Below, one piece after another: positions 42,112 through 50,339 of a DNA stretch of 64,000 bases. Positions within the stretch are counted from its first letter, which is position 1. The number at the start of each line of letters is the position of its first letter. This DNA comes from Sphingomonas faeni (lineage in GTDB: Bacteria > Pseudomonadota > Alphaproteobacteria > Sphingomonadales > Sphingomonadaceae). The DNA lies in contig NZ_JALPNF010000001.1 of NCBI RefSeq assembly GCF_023195535.1, positions 806,001-870,000 of the forward strand, given 5' to 3'. Under the pieces are notes generated by a model. That model did not search any database. It worked only from the letters and a program-made list of their open reading frames with translations, and was not told where the DNA came from. Position numbers and translations under genes: made by a program.

Positions 42112-43118
42112 CAAGAGCTCTCCTGGCCGTAATAGCTGCCGAACCGCGCGCCGCCCTGGACGAACGAAACGGCATTCAGGACGAGCTGGATGTGCTCGCA
42201 CCCATCGAGGATGTTGACCGCGGCGCGCAGTTCGCTTTCGGGCGTGCGATCGGCGCGGACGACGAGCATCACCTGGCCGACGCGCATCGCCAGCACCGAC
42301 GCGGCGGACGCAGCGAGTGCGGGTGGTGAATCGATGATGATGATCCGACGGGGATTAGCCACGAGGAGCCGAGCGATCACTACCTTCGTGCGCGCACTGG
42401 CGAGCAGTTCGGTATCCATCGCGGTCTTGGTGCCCGCGGGGAGGATCGACAGATGCGGCACGTCGGTATGGATCACCATATCCTCGACATCGATCCGCGA
42501 ATCACCCAGCGCATCGAGCAGGCCGGGACCGTCGATCAGTCCCAGCTGCTTGACGATATCGGGCTTGGCGACGTCGGCATCGACCAGCAGCACTTCGGTA
42601 TCGCGCTCGGCGGCGATCGAGAGCGCGAGGTTGATCGCGCAGAACGTCTTGCCGTCCTCGGGCCGGGCCGAGCAGACCAGGATCATCCGCGCCTTGTCGG
42701 GACTGTCGCTCTCGGCGATGCGCGCGCTGGCGATCAGCAACTGCCGCTTGATCAGGCGGAATTCCTCCGCGAGCGGACCGACCGGTGCGCCCGGCACGAT
42801 CATGCCATTGCCGGCGAGCATCCCGCGATCGATCCGCGCAGTGTCGCCCGAATCTTCGGGGTAATAAACTTCATCGGTGAACTCGTCGCCGACCGGCGCG
42901 CGCAGTTCCTCGGGGATCGCAAGGAACGTCGCATCGGTAAAATCGAGCGCCGGCGCCGTAACGGGCTCGGTCGCAACAACCCGTGTGTCGGCGACGGGCG
43001 TTTCCGGCAGCACGGGCGGCACGACGCCGGTGCGTGCCCGGGCATGTGCGCCGAAATCATACACCTTGGCTGCGCGCTCGAGCAGCGAGGGTTCGCGATC
43101 AGGTTTCGTCACGGCCAT
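42111..43118 (-). CDS. XrtA-locus tyrosine autokinase (BY-kinase-type ATPase)
   Basis: A 335-residue cytoplasmic tyrosine kinase/ParA-like ATPase. Walker A SARPEDGKTFCAINLA (about 150-165) and Walker A' LLVDADVAKPDIVK (about 177-190) are typical of bacterial BY-kinases that regulate chain length together with the Wzz-like partner. It ends GSYYGQESS with only a short tyrosine cluster instead of the long Tyr-rich tail of Wzc. N-terminal 110 residues are disordered. Lies 6 bases after the chain-length protein; activates polymerisation, by inference. Confidence 0.92.
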   Translation of the reverse strand: MAVTKPDREPSLLERAAKVYDFGAHARARTGVVPPVLPETPVADTRVVATEPVTAPALDFTDATFLAIPEELRAPVGDEFTDEVYYPEDSGDTARIDRGMLAGNGMIVPGAPVGPLAEEFRLIKRQLLIASARIAESDSPDKARMILVCSARPEDGKTFCAINLALSIAAERDTEVLLVDADVAKPDIVKQLGLIDGPGLLDALGDSRIDVEDMVIHTDVPHLSILPAGTKTAMDTELLASARTKVVIARLLVANPRRIIIIDSPPALAASAASVLAMRVGQVMLVVRADRTPESELRAAVNILDGCEHIQLVLNAVSFVQGGARFGSYYGQESS

Positions 43119-43124
43119 ACCCCC

Positions 43125-44648
43125 TTATGCCGCCAGCCCGCGCTGAAGGATCTCGACCCCCAGCAACAGGACATAGGCGGCGCCCAGTGCGGCGGTGCCG
43201 CCCAGGAACAGCTTGAACTTGCGACGGCGCTGGTTCGATTGCACGCGCGTCACGACTTCGCCGATCGATCCGATCACCGGCATCCCCGCCGCCTTTTCGA
43301 GCCGCGAACTGGTCGGGAATGTCGTCCGCAACTGCCCCATGGCGAACGCCGCACCAATCCCGCCCGCGAGTCCCGCAATCAGCACGCCCGTCAATAGCAG
43401 CATTCGGTTCGGTGCGCTCGGCGTACTCGGCATCGTCGGGGGATCGATCACGCTGAACTTGACGTTGTCGCTTTGCGACTGCGCCTGGCCGATCAGCGCG
43501 GTCTGTTCGCGCTGCCGCAGCAGCGTGTCGTACTGATCCTTGAGCACCTGATAATCGCGATCGATCGAGCCCTGCTCGGCCGCAACCTCGGGATCCCCGG
43601 TCAGCTTCGAATTGAGCAGGTCGAGATCGCTCTGCAGCTGGCTCCGCCGCATCCGCAGCGACGCGACCGTGGCGGTACGATCCGCGACCATCGACTGGAG
43701 CGACGCGTAGAGCGGGTTCTGCGCACTGCCGGCACCGCTGCCACCGGCGAGAGGCTCGCTGCGCGCCGCCGCCGTCGCCGCGGCAAGCTGGCTCTTCAGC
43801 GCCACCACATCGGGATGATTCTCGGTATAGCCGCGCGCGCGGGCATCGGCGAGCTGGCCCTGGATCGCCTGAAGGCGCGCGCGCGCCGGTCCCGCGGCGC
43901 CCGCAACGCCACCCGCCCCGGCAACCGTCGCCGGGGTTCCCGCCATCTGTCCCTGCACCGCGGCAAGGCTCGACTGCGCAGCGGCGAGATCGCCATCGAC
44001 CTGCGCCATTTGCGAGCGCGCCGCGCCGATCCGGTCGCTGACCGATCCGGTCCCCGGCAGCGCGCCGAGATAGCGGTTCTGGAAGTCGGCGCGCTTGGCC
44101 TCGGCGTCGGCAAGCTGCTTCTGCCGCGCCGCGAGCTGCTGGTCGAGGAAGGTCAGGCTCTGCGTCGTTTTGGAACGATCGCCCGCCAGATTCTGCTCGA
44201 CGAACAGGTCGATCAGCTTCTGCGTGATCTGCCGCGCGAGCTTCGGACTCGCCGCGCTCGTCGTGATCTGGAACAGATTATCCTGCTGCGACACGATCTT
44301 GATGTTCGGCGCGAGCGCGGCGACGCGGTCGGCGACGTCGCGGTCGCTCGACCCGGTGTTGGCGAGATCGGTGCCGCGCACCACCTTTTCGAGGTTCACC
44401 GCGGAAATCAGCGTCGTGCGGATCGTGTCGACGGTCATCGGCACGCTCTGCGGCACGCCGTCCATCCCCGCGGGCAGCACCGTCTGCATCTGCACGAACA
44501 CGCGCGCGGTCGAATCGTAGCGGCTCGGGATCTGCGACACGACCAGCCAACCGAGCACGCACACGCCCCACGCCACCGCCAGCGCCAGCCAGCGCCGCGT
44601 CCAGATCGCATGCAGTGCTATGCGCACCTCGTCGTAGATCCCGTTCAT
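43125..44648 (-). CDS. XrtA-locus chain-length determinant (Wzz-like)
   Basis: A 507-residue polysaccharide copolymerase. N-terminal membrane helix (about 17-36, ALAVAWGVCVLGWLVV), a large periplasmic domain with long coiled coils (FLDQQLAARQKQLADAEAKRADF, SLRMRRSQLQSDLDLLNSK), and a C-terminal helix (LLLTGVLIAGLAGGIGAAFAMG). It pairs with the following tyrosine kinase. The chosen ATG (MNGIYDEV) has GAGGG 8 bases upstream; a TTG five codons upstream is possible. Standard sixth member of these loci. Confidence 0.92.
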   Translation of the reverse strand: MNGIYDEVRIALHAIWTRRWLALAVAWGVCVLGWLVVSQIPSRYDSTARVFVQMQTVLPAGMDGVPQSVPMTVDTIRTTLISAVNLEKVVRGTDLANTGSSDRDVADRVAALAPNIKIVSQQDNLFQITTSAASPKLARQITQKLIDLFVEQNLAGDRSKTTQSLTFLDQQLAARQKQLADAEAKRADFQNRYLGALPGTGSVSDRIGAARSQMAQVDGDLAAAQSSLAAVQGQMAGTPATVAGAGGVAGAAGPARARLQAIQGQLADARARGYTENHPDVVALKSQLAAATAAARSEPLAGGSGAGSAQNPLYASLQSMVADRTATVASLRMRRSQLQSDLDLLNSKLTGDPEVAAEQGSIDRDYQVLKDQYDTLLRQREQTALIGQAQSQSDNVKFSVIDPPTMPSTPSAPNRMLLLTGVLIAGLAGGIGAAFAMGQLRTTFPTSSRLEKAAGMPVIGSIGEVVTRVQSNQRRRKFKLFLGGTAALGAAYVLLLGVEILQRGLAA

Positions 44649-44659
44649 CCCGGCGTCCC

Positions 44660-45304
44660 TCAAAACATCGATTCGGGGATGATGATCACGTCGCCCGGCT
44701 CGAGCCGGACGTTCGCCGACGAATCGCCCTTCTTGAGGAGATTGCCGATCTGCAGGCCATATTCGGTCTGCTTGCCGGTCGTCCGATCGTAGCGCACCAG
44801 CCGTGCCTTGTTGCCCGCGGCGTATTGGCTGAGCCCGCCGACCGCAATCATCGCGTCGAGCAGCGTCATGTTGGCGCGATAGGGGATCGAGGCGGGCTTC
44901 TCGGTCGCGCCGACGATGCGGACCTGCTGGCTATAGGTGCCGCTGAAATTCTCGACGATCACCGAGACGATCGGGTCCTTGATATAGGCCGCGAGCGCCT
45001 TCTTGATGTCGTCGCTGAGCATTGCCGGGGTCTTGCCGACCGCGGGCATGTCGTTGATCAACGGCGTGGTGATGCGGCCATCGGGACGCACCTGGACCTT
45101 CGACGACAGTTCGGGATTGCGCCAGACGAAGATGTTCAGCTGATCGAGCGGCCCGATGACGTATTCCTCGCCCGGCAGTTCCTGGTTCGCGACATAGGCG
45201 GCAGGCGGCAGTTCGGGACGGCCGCCGGTGCTCGTGCACGCTGATAGCGTCGTGCCGACGAGGCCGAGGGCCAGCAGGGATTTCGATACCGGTCCGGAAC
45301 GCAT
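44660..45304 (-). CDS. XrtA-locus exopolysaccharide export lipoprotein
   Basis: A 214-residue Wza-like polysaccharide export protein. Signal peptide with lipobox (GTTLSACTS, Cys lipidated), then the PES domain (YVIGPLDQLNIFVWRNPELS) and a SLBB domain (RIVGATEKPASIPYRANMTLLD). It forms an outer-membrane export channel with the copolymerase. Starts with AGGAGA 9 bases upstream. First gene of the operon after the PLP decarboxylase/ligase pair, with a 171-base gap. Confidence 0.93.
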   Translation of the reverse strand: MRSGPVSKSLLALGLVGTTLSACTSTGGRPELPPAAYVANQELPGEEYVIGPLDQLNIFVWRNPELSSKVQVRPDGRITTPLINDMPAVGKTPAMLSDDIKKALAAYIKDPIVSVIVENFSGTYSQQVRIVGATEKPASIPYRANMTLLDAMIAVGGLSQYAAGNKARLVRYDRTTGKQTEYGLQIGNLLKKGDSSANVRLEPGDVIIIPESMF

Positions 45305-45475
45305 GGGCACTTCTCTCCTGGAGCCACACTGGCGGGACGCCGGCCGTCGGTTGCCCGGCGGTCGGCTAAACTCAGCCTCGGCTATGCAAGGAACAGGTGA
45401 AGATAGCGTTAGGAGCGCCCTGTAACCATGCTCCCGACCGGCAATGGCCCCAGATCGGGACATGGGACCGACAGG

Positions 45476-46702
45476 CTATGGAGCAGTAACGATCTCGATC
45501 GCCGCTGGATGCCCGAGAAACGCGCTCGGGCTGGCGCTCGCGCCATATGCGCCGGCCATGAAGATCGCGATCAGATCGCCGATCTCGACCGGCGGCAGCG
45601 CGACCTTGTCGCCGAGGCGGTCGAGCGGAGTACAGAGCGGGCCGACGACGGAGACGGTTTCGGTTGCGTCCTGGCCCATGCGAGCGGCGACCGCGAGCGG
45701 ATAGTTGCGCCGGACGACGGTGCCGAAATTGCCGCTCGCGGCGAGCTGGTGGTTGAGTCCGCCGTCGACGATGACGAAGGTCTCGCCTTGGCTGTGTTTG
45801 ATGTCGATCACGCGGGTGAGATAGACGCCGGCCTCGGCGACAAGCCAGCGACCGAGTTCGATCGCAAACCGTGTTTTGGCGAGAATTGGCGGGCGGGATG
45901 CTAGTGCTTCACCCAGCGCACTGCCGACACGCTCGATATCCAGCGCCACGTCGCCAGCGAAATAGGGCACGCCGAAGCCACCGCCCAGATTGACGAGCGG
46001 GGGCGCTGCGCCGGCCTCCCCCGCCAACCGCGCGGCGAGCGCGATCGTGGCGGCCTGCGTCTCGATGATCGCGCCGGGATCAAGCGCCTGGCTACCGGCA
46101 TAGATATGAAAGCCACGCCAGTCCGCACCTGCGCCGACGATCGCGTTGACGAGCGCCGCCGCGCGCACTGCGTCGACGCCGAACGGCGACGCCCGTCCGC
46201 CCATCCGCATGCCCGAGCCGCGGAGTTCGATATCGGGGTTCACGCGTACTGCCATGCGCGGCGGAACGCCGAGGCGGTCGCCGATCGCGAACGCCCGCGC
46301 CGCTTCGCCTTCCGATTCGACGTTGAGCGTGGCGCCGGCGGAAATCGCTGCGGAGAGTTCGTCGTCACGCTTGCCGGGCCCGGCGAAACTGATCGACGCC
46401 GCTGGCTTGACCGCGAGCGCCTTGGCGAGCTCGCCCGACGACGCGACGTCGAGCCCGTCGACCAGCGGCGCGATCGCGGTCAGAAGGTCGGCATGCGGAT
46501 TAGCCTTGATCGCGTAGTGAAGATCGATCGCGGGCATCGCTGCTTTGAAGCGTGCGATGCGCGCGGCGACGATCGCCATGTCGTAGACGAACAGCGGTGT
46601 GTCGCCGGCCTTGGCAACCCAGTCGTCGGCCAGCCGGCCGCCGATCTTCAGGAGGCCATCTTGCTGAACGAACTCCGGCGGAAGGGCACCCATCGGTTTC
46701 AT
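45476..46702 (-). CDS. XrtA-locus PLP-dependent decarboxylase (DapDC/ODC-type)
   Basis: A 408-residue fold-type III decarboxylase of the exosortase-associated type. The PLP Lys is K67 in LHYAIKANPHADLL; GGGFGVPYF and ELGRWLVAEAG are family landmarks, with VGPLCTPLD carrying the Cys. Probably decarboxylates an amino acid for building the polymer. ATG overlaps the ligase stop (ATGA), with GGAAGGGAG as Shine-Dalgarno, just next to a palindromic element; the in-frame upstream translation of that element (MFPREGGGPVW) is likely not used. Confidence 0.92.
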   Translation of the reverse strand: MKPMGALPPEFVQQDGLLKIGGRLADDWVAKAGDTPLFVYDMAIVAARIARFKAAMPAIDLHYAIKANPHADLLTAIAPLVDGLDVASSGELAKALAVKPAASISFAGPGKRDDELSAAISAGATLNVESEGEAARAFAIGDRLGVPPRMAVRVNPDIELRGSGMRMGGRASPFGVDAVRAAALVNAIVGAGADWRGFHIYAGSQALDPGAIIETQAATIALAARLAGEAGAAPPLVNLGGGFGVPYFAGDVALDIERVGSALGEALASRPPILAKTRFAIELGRWLVAEAGVYLTRVIDIKHSQGETFVIVDGGLNHQLAASGNFGTVVRRNYPLAVAARMGQDATETVSVVGPLCTPLDRLGDKVALPPVEIGDLIAIFMAGAYGASASPSAFLGHPAAIEIVTAP

Positions 46703-48372
46703 GACGCGCTCCCTTCCTTGTTCCCCCGCGAAGGCGGGGGCCCAGACTGGACCCCCGCCTTCGCGGGGGAACAAGCTTTCACCTCCAACGCGATGGCAGA
46801 CCTGTCCAGCTTCCCATTGGCATTACGCGGTAATTCGTCCCGCCAGAGATACGCGCCGGGCTGCATGAAGCTAGGCAGTGCCGTCCGCAACCGCGCCCGC
46901 AATCCCGCCTCCGCGCCAGTATCCCCGGCCAGCATCACCACGATCGCCTGCCCCAGCCGCTCGTCCGGAACGCCAACCGCGACCGCCTCGCGCGCCTCCC
47001 CCCCAGCCAGCACGGCCTCCTCGATTTCGAGCGGACTTATCCGGTTCCCCGCGCTCTTGATCATCTCGTCGTCACGCCCGACGAATCGCAACAGACCGTC
47101 CTCGCCCTCGACCACGGTATCCCCCGACCACACTGCCATGCCGTTGCCATCAGGCGCCGGCCGAAACCGCTGCGCCGTCCGCTCCGCATCCCTCCAATAG
47201 CCTTGCGCAACGAGCGGCCCGGCGTGCACCAGCTCCCCCGCCTCACCCGGCGCGGCGCGCGCGCCGTCAGGCTTCACCACCGAAACCTCGGCGAACGGGA
47301 TCGCCCGCCCCATCGCATCGGGATGCATATCGATCAGCGCGGGATCGAGATAGGTCGACCGGAATGCCTCGGTCAGCCCATACATCGCGTACACATCCGC
47401 CGCCGGAAACCGCTCCCGAAGCCCGCGCACCAGCCGAGGCGTCAGCGCACCCCCGGAGTTGGTCAACCGCTTCAAGCGCGCCGCAGTCTCCGCCGGCCAT
47501 TCCGCCTCCAGCAACTGCACCCACAAGGGCGGCACACCCGCCAGCGTCGTCGCCCCGACCCGCTCGACCGCCTTCACCACGTCGCGCGCGACCAGATAAT
47601 CGAGCGGCGCCACCGACGCCCCCGCCGCCCAGGTCGAGAACAGCTGGTTCTGACCGTAATCGAAAGACAGCGGCAGCACGCCGAGCACGCAGTCTTCGGG
47701 CTCCAGCTTCAGATAATGCGCGACCGAGATCGCACCGAGCCAGAGGTTAGCATGGCTCAGCATCACGCCTTTGGGCCGGCCGGTAGATCCCGAGGTATAG
47801 AGGATCGCCGCGAGACTGTCGGGATCGGCGTCGGACGGTCCGATACGGCCTTGCTCGCGGTTCCCCGGCGAAAGCCGGGGCCCAGTTGGGAGGACCACCG
47901 TGACAGGACGTTGCGCGACACCATCGGGATCCTCCCAACTGGACCCCGGCCTTCGCCGGGGAGCCAAGGGAAGATCGACTTCATCGACGATCGCGCAATC
48001 GTGCGGCACATCCCCAGCGTCCAAAGTCCCAGCCCGCACACCCTGAGTCACCAGCAACCGAGCCCCGCTATCCCCAAGAATATGCACAACCTGCGCCCGT
48101 CTCAGCAGCGGATTGACCGGCACATGCACCAGCCCCGCCCGCGCCGCCGCCAACGGCATCAGGCACGCGGCGCGCGTCTTGGGCAGCCACGTCGCCACCC
48201 GATCACCCGCCGACGGCCCCCGTCCAGCAAGCCACCCCGCCAGCGCCCCGACCCCGGCCTCGAGCTCGGCAAACGTCATCGCGCCGGCCTTGTCGACCAG
48301 CGCAACGGCATCGGGCGCACCTCGCAGCGCGATGTGGTCGATAGGGTATGGCTTGGGGTCGAGCGCGATCAT
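46699..48372 (-). CDS. XrtA-locus acyl-CoA ligase (AMP-forming), two palindromic elements
   Basis: A 557-residue ANL adenylating enzyme of the exosortase-associated ligase type. Core motifs: AILYTSGSTGRPKGVMLSH (P-loop), YGLTEAFRSTYLDP, and WSGDTVVEGEDGLLRFVGRDDEMIKSAGNRISPLEIEE, with a Lys near the C-terminus (GKLDRS). Two palindromic elements add sequence: about residues 137-172 (PRRRPGSSWED...SPGNREQGR) before the P-loop, and the final ~25 residues (VKACSPAKAGVQSGPPPSRG). The frame is open throughout. Probably activates an acyl group for loading on the divergent acyl carrier protein. Confidence 0.9.
   Translation of the reverse strand: MIALDPKPYPIDHIALRGAPDAVALVDKAGAMTFAELEAGVGALAGWLAGRGPSAGDRVATWLPKTRAACLMPLAAARAGLVHVPVNPLLRRAQVVHILGDSGARLLVTQGVRAGTLDAGDVPHDCAIVDEVDLPLAPRRRPGSSWEDPDGVAQRPVTVVLPTGPRLSPGNREQGRIGPSDADPDSLAAILYTSGSTGRPKGVMLSHANLWLGAISVAHYLKLEPEDCVLGVLPLSFDYGQNQLFSTWAAGASVAPLDYLVARDVVKAVERVGATTLAGVPPLWVQLLEAEWPAETAARLKRLTNSGGALTPRLVRGLRERFPAADVYAMYGLTEAFRSTYLDPALIDMHPDAMGRAIPFAEVSVVKPDGARAAPGEAGELVHAGPLVAQGYWRDAERTAQRFRPAPDGNGMAVWSGDTVVEGEDGLLRFVGRDDEMIKSAGNRISPLEIEEAVLAGGEAREAVAVGVPDERLGQAIVVMLAGDTGAEAGLRARLRTALPSFMQPGAYLWRDELPRNANGKLDRSAIALEVKACSPAKAGVQSGPPPSRGNKEGSAS
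46717..46775. repeat. 59-bp palindromic element at the ligase C-terminus
   Basis: Arms CTTGTTCCCCCGCGAAGG and CCTTCGCGGGGGAACAAG around GCGGGGGCCCAGACTGGACC; same element as at 17504. It encodes the ligase tail and lies next to the Shine-Dalgarno of the decarboxylase. Confidence 0.93.
47859..47964. repeat. Palindromic element inside the acyl-CoA ligase gene
   Basis: Inverted arms GGTTCCCCGGCGAAAGCC and GGCCTTCGCCGGGGAGCC, with a second inner pair CAGTTGGGAGGA and TCCTCCCAACTG. Related in plan to 17504 but with a longer centre. Translated in-frame between the ligase N-domain and P-loop. Confidence 0.88.
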
Positions 48373-48465
48373 GGGGCCCTAATAGCGGCAAGCCCCCTTA
48401 GCGCGAACCCGTTGCCGAATTCACCCCCACACGCTAGCGGGGCCCGGTTCGTAACGGTTCAGGCG

Positions 48466-48744
48466 ATGCTCGTGATCTTCGAAGGTACTTCCCAAGTCGA
48501 AACGACGGTACGCGCCGTCCTCTCCGACATCCTCGGCCTCAGCGCCGACCGAGTCGCGACGTTCACCGCCGACACGCCGCTGTTCGGTGCTCTGCCCGAG
48601 CTTGATTCGATGGCGGTGGCAAGCGTGCTCACCGAACTCGAGGACCGGCTCGGCATCCTGATCGAGGACGACGAGATCGACGGCGAGATGCTCGAGACAT
48701 TCGGCGCGCTCGTCCAGTTCGCCGCGGGCAAGGCGCTGGTCTAA
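48466..48744 (+). CDS. XrtA-locus acyl carrier protein
   Basis: A 92-residue acyl carrier protein. The phosphopantetheine Ser is S48 in ALPELDSMAVASVLTELEDR, in the usual D-S-x context, with an acidic surface (EDRLGILIEDDEIDGEML). Divergent from the ligase, with which it probably works: the ligase charges an acyl group onto it. First gene of the rightward unit that continues with the two hydrolases. Confidence 0.9.
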   Translation: MLVIFEGTSQVETTVRAVLSDILGLSADRVATFTADTPLFGALPELDSMAVASVLTELEDRLGILIEDDEIDGEMLETFGALVQFAAGKALV

Positions 48745-48773
48745 CCCTGACCGGCGGTCTAGCCTCCGCCGGA

Positions 48774-49445
48774 ATGACCGGCCTCCGCTTCGATACATAT
48801 GACTGGAATGGGGGCTGCGAGGCGATGCTGCGGTTCGGACCCGAGAGCGGCCCGATCGTCATCGCCGCCCTCCCCCTGTTCGAGGAAGCGAACCGGACCC
48901 GGCAGTTCACGTGCACGATCCTGCGCGCGCTAGCGGATCACGGCATCGGCAGCATACTCCCGGACTTCCCCGGTACCGGAGAGAGCCTCGTCGCGACCGT
49001 CGATGCCAAGCTGTCCGAGCAGCGCCGAGCCTATAGCGAACTAACACAGCAGCTTGGCGCTCATAGCTACGCGTTTTCGATAAGAAGCGGCGCGCTACTC
49101 GATACCGACGCCGACCTTACCGGCCGCTGGCACCTCGCTCCACAAACCGGCGCCGATCTCATCCGTGACCTCGAACGCACCCGCGCCGCAGCGGGTAAGT
49201 CCGACCGGGGGGACGAGTACGCCGGCAACCGCCTGTTCCCGGAGATGCTCGCCGAACTGCGAGATGCCGTGCCGTGCCAGGACGGACGATACCGGGTCGT
49301 ACGCCTCGGCACCGATCCCCGCGCCGCCCATGCGACCTACGCCGGATCGCCACTCTGGCGCCGGTCGGAACCCGGCAGCGATATCGCGTTGGCACAGCAG
49401 CTTGCAGCCGATATCGCACACTGGATAGCATCATGCGAAGGCTGA
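48774..49445 (+). CDS. Exosortase-A-system hydrolase 2 (atypical alpha/beta hydrolase)
   Basis: A 223-residue member of the exosortase-associated hydrolase 2 group. It keeps the fold landmarks (VIAALPLFEEANRTRQF, ILPDFPGTGES) but where a nucleophile elbow GxSxG should be it reads FSIRSGALL, so no Ser nucleophile is visible. This is normal for the group and suggests a non-hydrolytic or carrier function, for example thioester handling. It follows the acyl carrier protein and overlaps hydrolase 1, which begins inside its end. Confidence 0.88.
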   Translation: MTGLRFDTYDWNGGCEAMLRFGPESGPIVIAALPLFEEANRTRQFTCTILRALADHGIGSILPDFPGTGESLVATVDAKLSEQRRAYSELTQQLGAHSYAFSIRSGALLDTDADLTGRWHLAPQTGADLIRDLERTRAAAGKSDRGDEYAGNRLFPEMLAELRDAVPCQDGRYRVVRLGTDPRAAHATYAGSPLWRRSEPGSDIALAQQLAADIAHWIASCEG

Positions 49446-50206
49446 TCGGGTTCACGTGCGAAGGCGAAACGCTCGCCGCCACGCTGGACGAAGCACCCGG
49501 CACGACCGGACTTCTCATAGTCTCCGGCGGCAACGAAATCCGCAGCGGCGCGCATCGCGGGATGGCGATGCTCGCCCAACGCCTCGCCGCCACCGGCACG
49601 CCCGTCTTCCGCTACGACCGCCGCGGCGTCGGCGATTCGACAGGCCACAATGGCGGCTTCCTGAGCGCAGAGCCCGACCTGATCGCAGCGGTTGCTGCGT
49701 TCCGGCACGCAGCCCCGCATATCACCCGCCTGGTAGGCTTCGGCAATTGCGACGCCGCCAGCACGCTCGCGCTGTTCGGACGATCGGCCGGGTTCGACAA
49801 GGTCATCCTCGCTAACCCCTGGATCATCGAATCCTTCGACGACCTCCCCCCCGCCGCCGCCATCCGGGCGCGCTATGCCGAGAGACTGCGCGATCCCCGG
49901 TCTTGGCATCGGCTGATCCGCGGGGAGATCAATCTCCGCAAACTGGGGAAGGGGCTGGGGAAGCTCACGCGTACCGCGCCGGCCGGTAAGGACGGCTTGG
50001 CGATGCGGGTTGGCGATGCGATCGACGCGTGGGGGGACGATGCCGTCGTCCTGCTCGCGGTGCGTGACGCCACCGCGCTGGCGTTTGCCGCGCGGTATCG
50101 CGGCGGGGCGCGGGTAATGCGGTTCGATACGGCATCGCATAGCTTTGCCGGCGCTGAGAACGGCGATGCGCTCTATGCCGAGATCGTTACCGCGCTCGCT
50201 GGCTAA
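49433..50206 (+). CDS. Exosortase-A-system hydrolase 1 (alpha/beta hydrolase, Cys elbow)
   Basis: A 257-residue alpha/beta hydrolase of the exosortase-associated hydrolase 1 group. Features: LLIVSGGNEIRSGAHRG, FRYDRRGVGDSTG, and an elbow reading GFGNCDAASTLALF, where a Cys takes the nucleophile place. Late Asp/His region FDTASHSFAGAE. Overlaps hydrolase 2 by 13 bases. The pair plus acyl carrier protein probably moves or removes acyl groups in exopolysaccharide synthesis; the exact reaction is not known to me. Confidence 0.9.
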   Translation: MRRLIGFTCEGETLAATLDEAPGTTGLLIVSGGNEIRSGAHRGMAMLAQRLAATGTPVFRYDRRGVGDSTGHNGGFLSAEPDLIAAVAAFRHAAPHITRLVGFGNCDAASTLALFGRSAGFDKVILANPWIIESFDDLPPAAAIRARYAERLRDPRSWHRLIRGEINLRKLGKGLGKLTRTAPAGKDGLAMRVGDAIDAWGDDAVVLLAVRDATALAFAARYRGGARVMRFDTASHSFAGAENGDALYAEIVTALAG

Positions 50207-50225
50207 GCAGCAGCGCCCCCCCCGC

Positions 50226-50308
50226 CCGTCATCCTGACGAAAGTCAGGACCCAGGGTTACGCAAGAGGGCGCTCGCGGCTCTGGGTCCTGACCTGCGTCT
50301 GGATGACG
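50226..50308. repeat. Palindromic intergenic repeat (CCGTCATCCTGAC type)
   Basis: Close relative of 14931: CCGTCATCCTGACGAAAGTC on the left, GACCTGCGTCTGGATGACG on the right with mismatches. Lies between convergent hydrolase 1 and trxB; probably acts as terminator for both. Confidence 0.85.
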
Positions 50309-50339
50309 TCTGGCGTGAGTGTAACGGGATGCGCGAAAC

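Noticed and set aside
42111..44648. Wzc-type fusion of chain-length and kinase domains
   Set aside because: The two are separate genes with a 6-base gap and separate starts, the usual split layout in exosortase loci.
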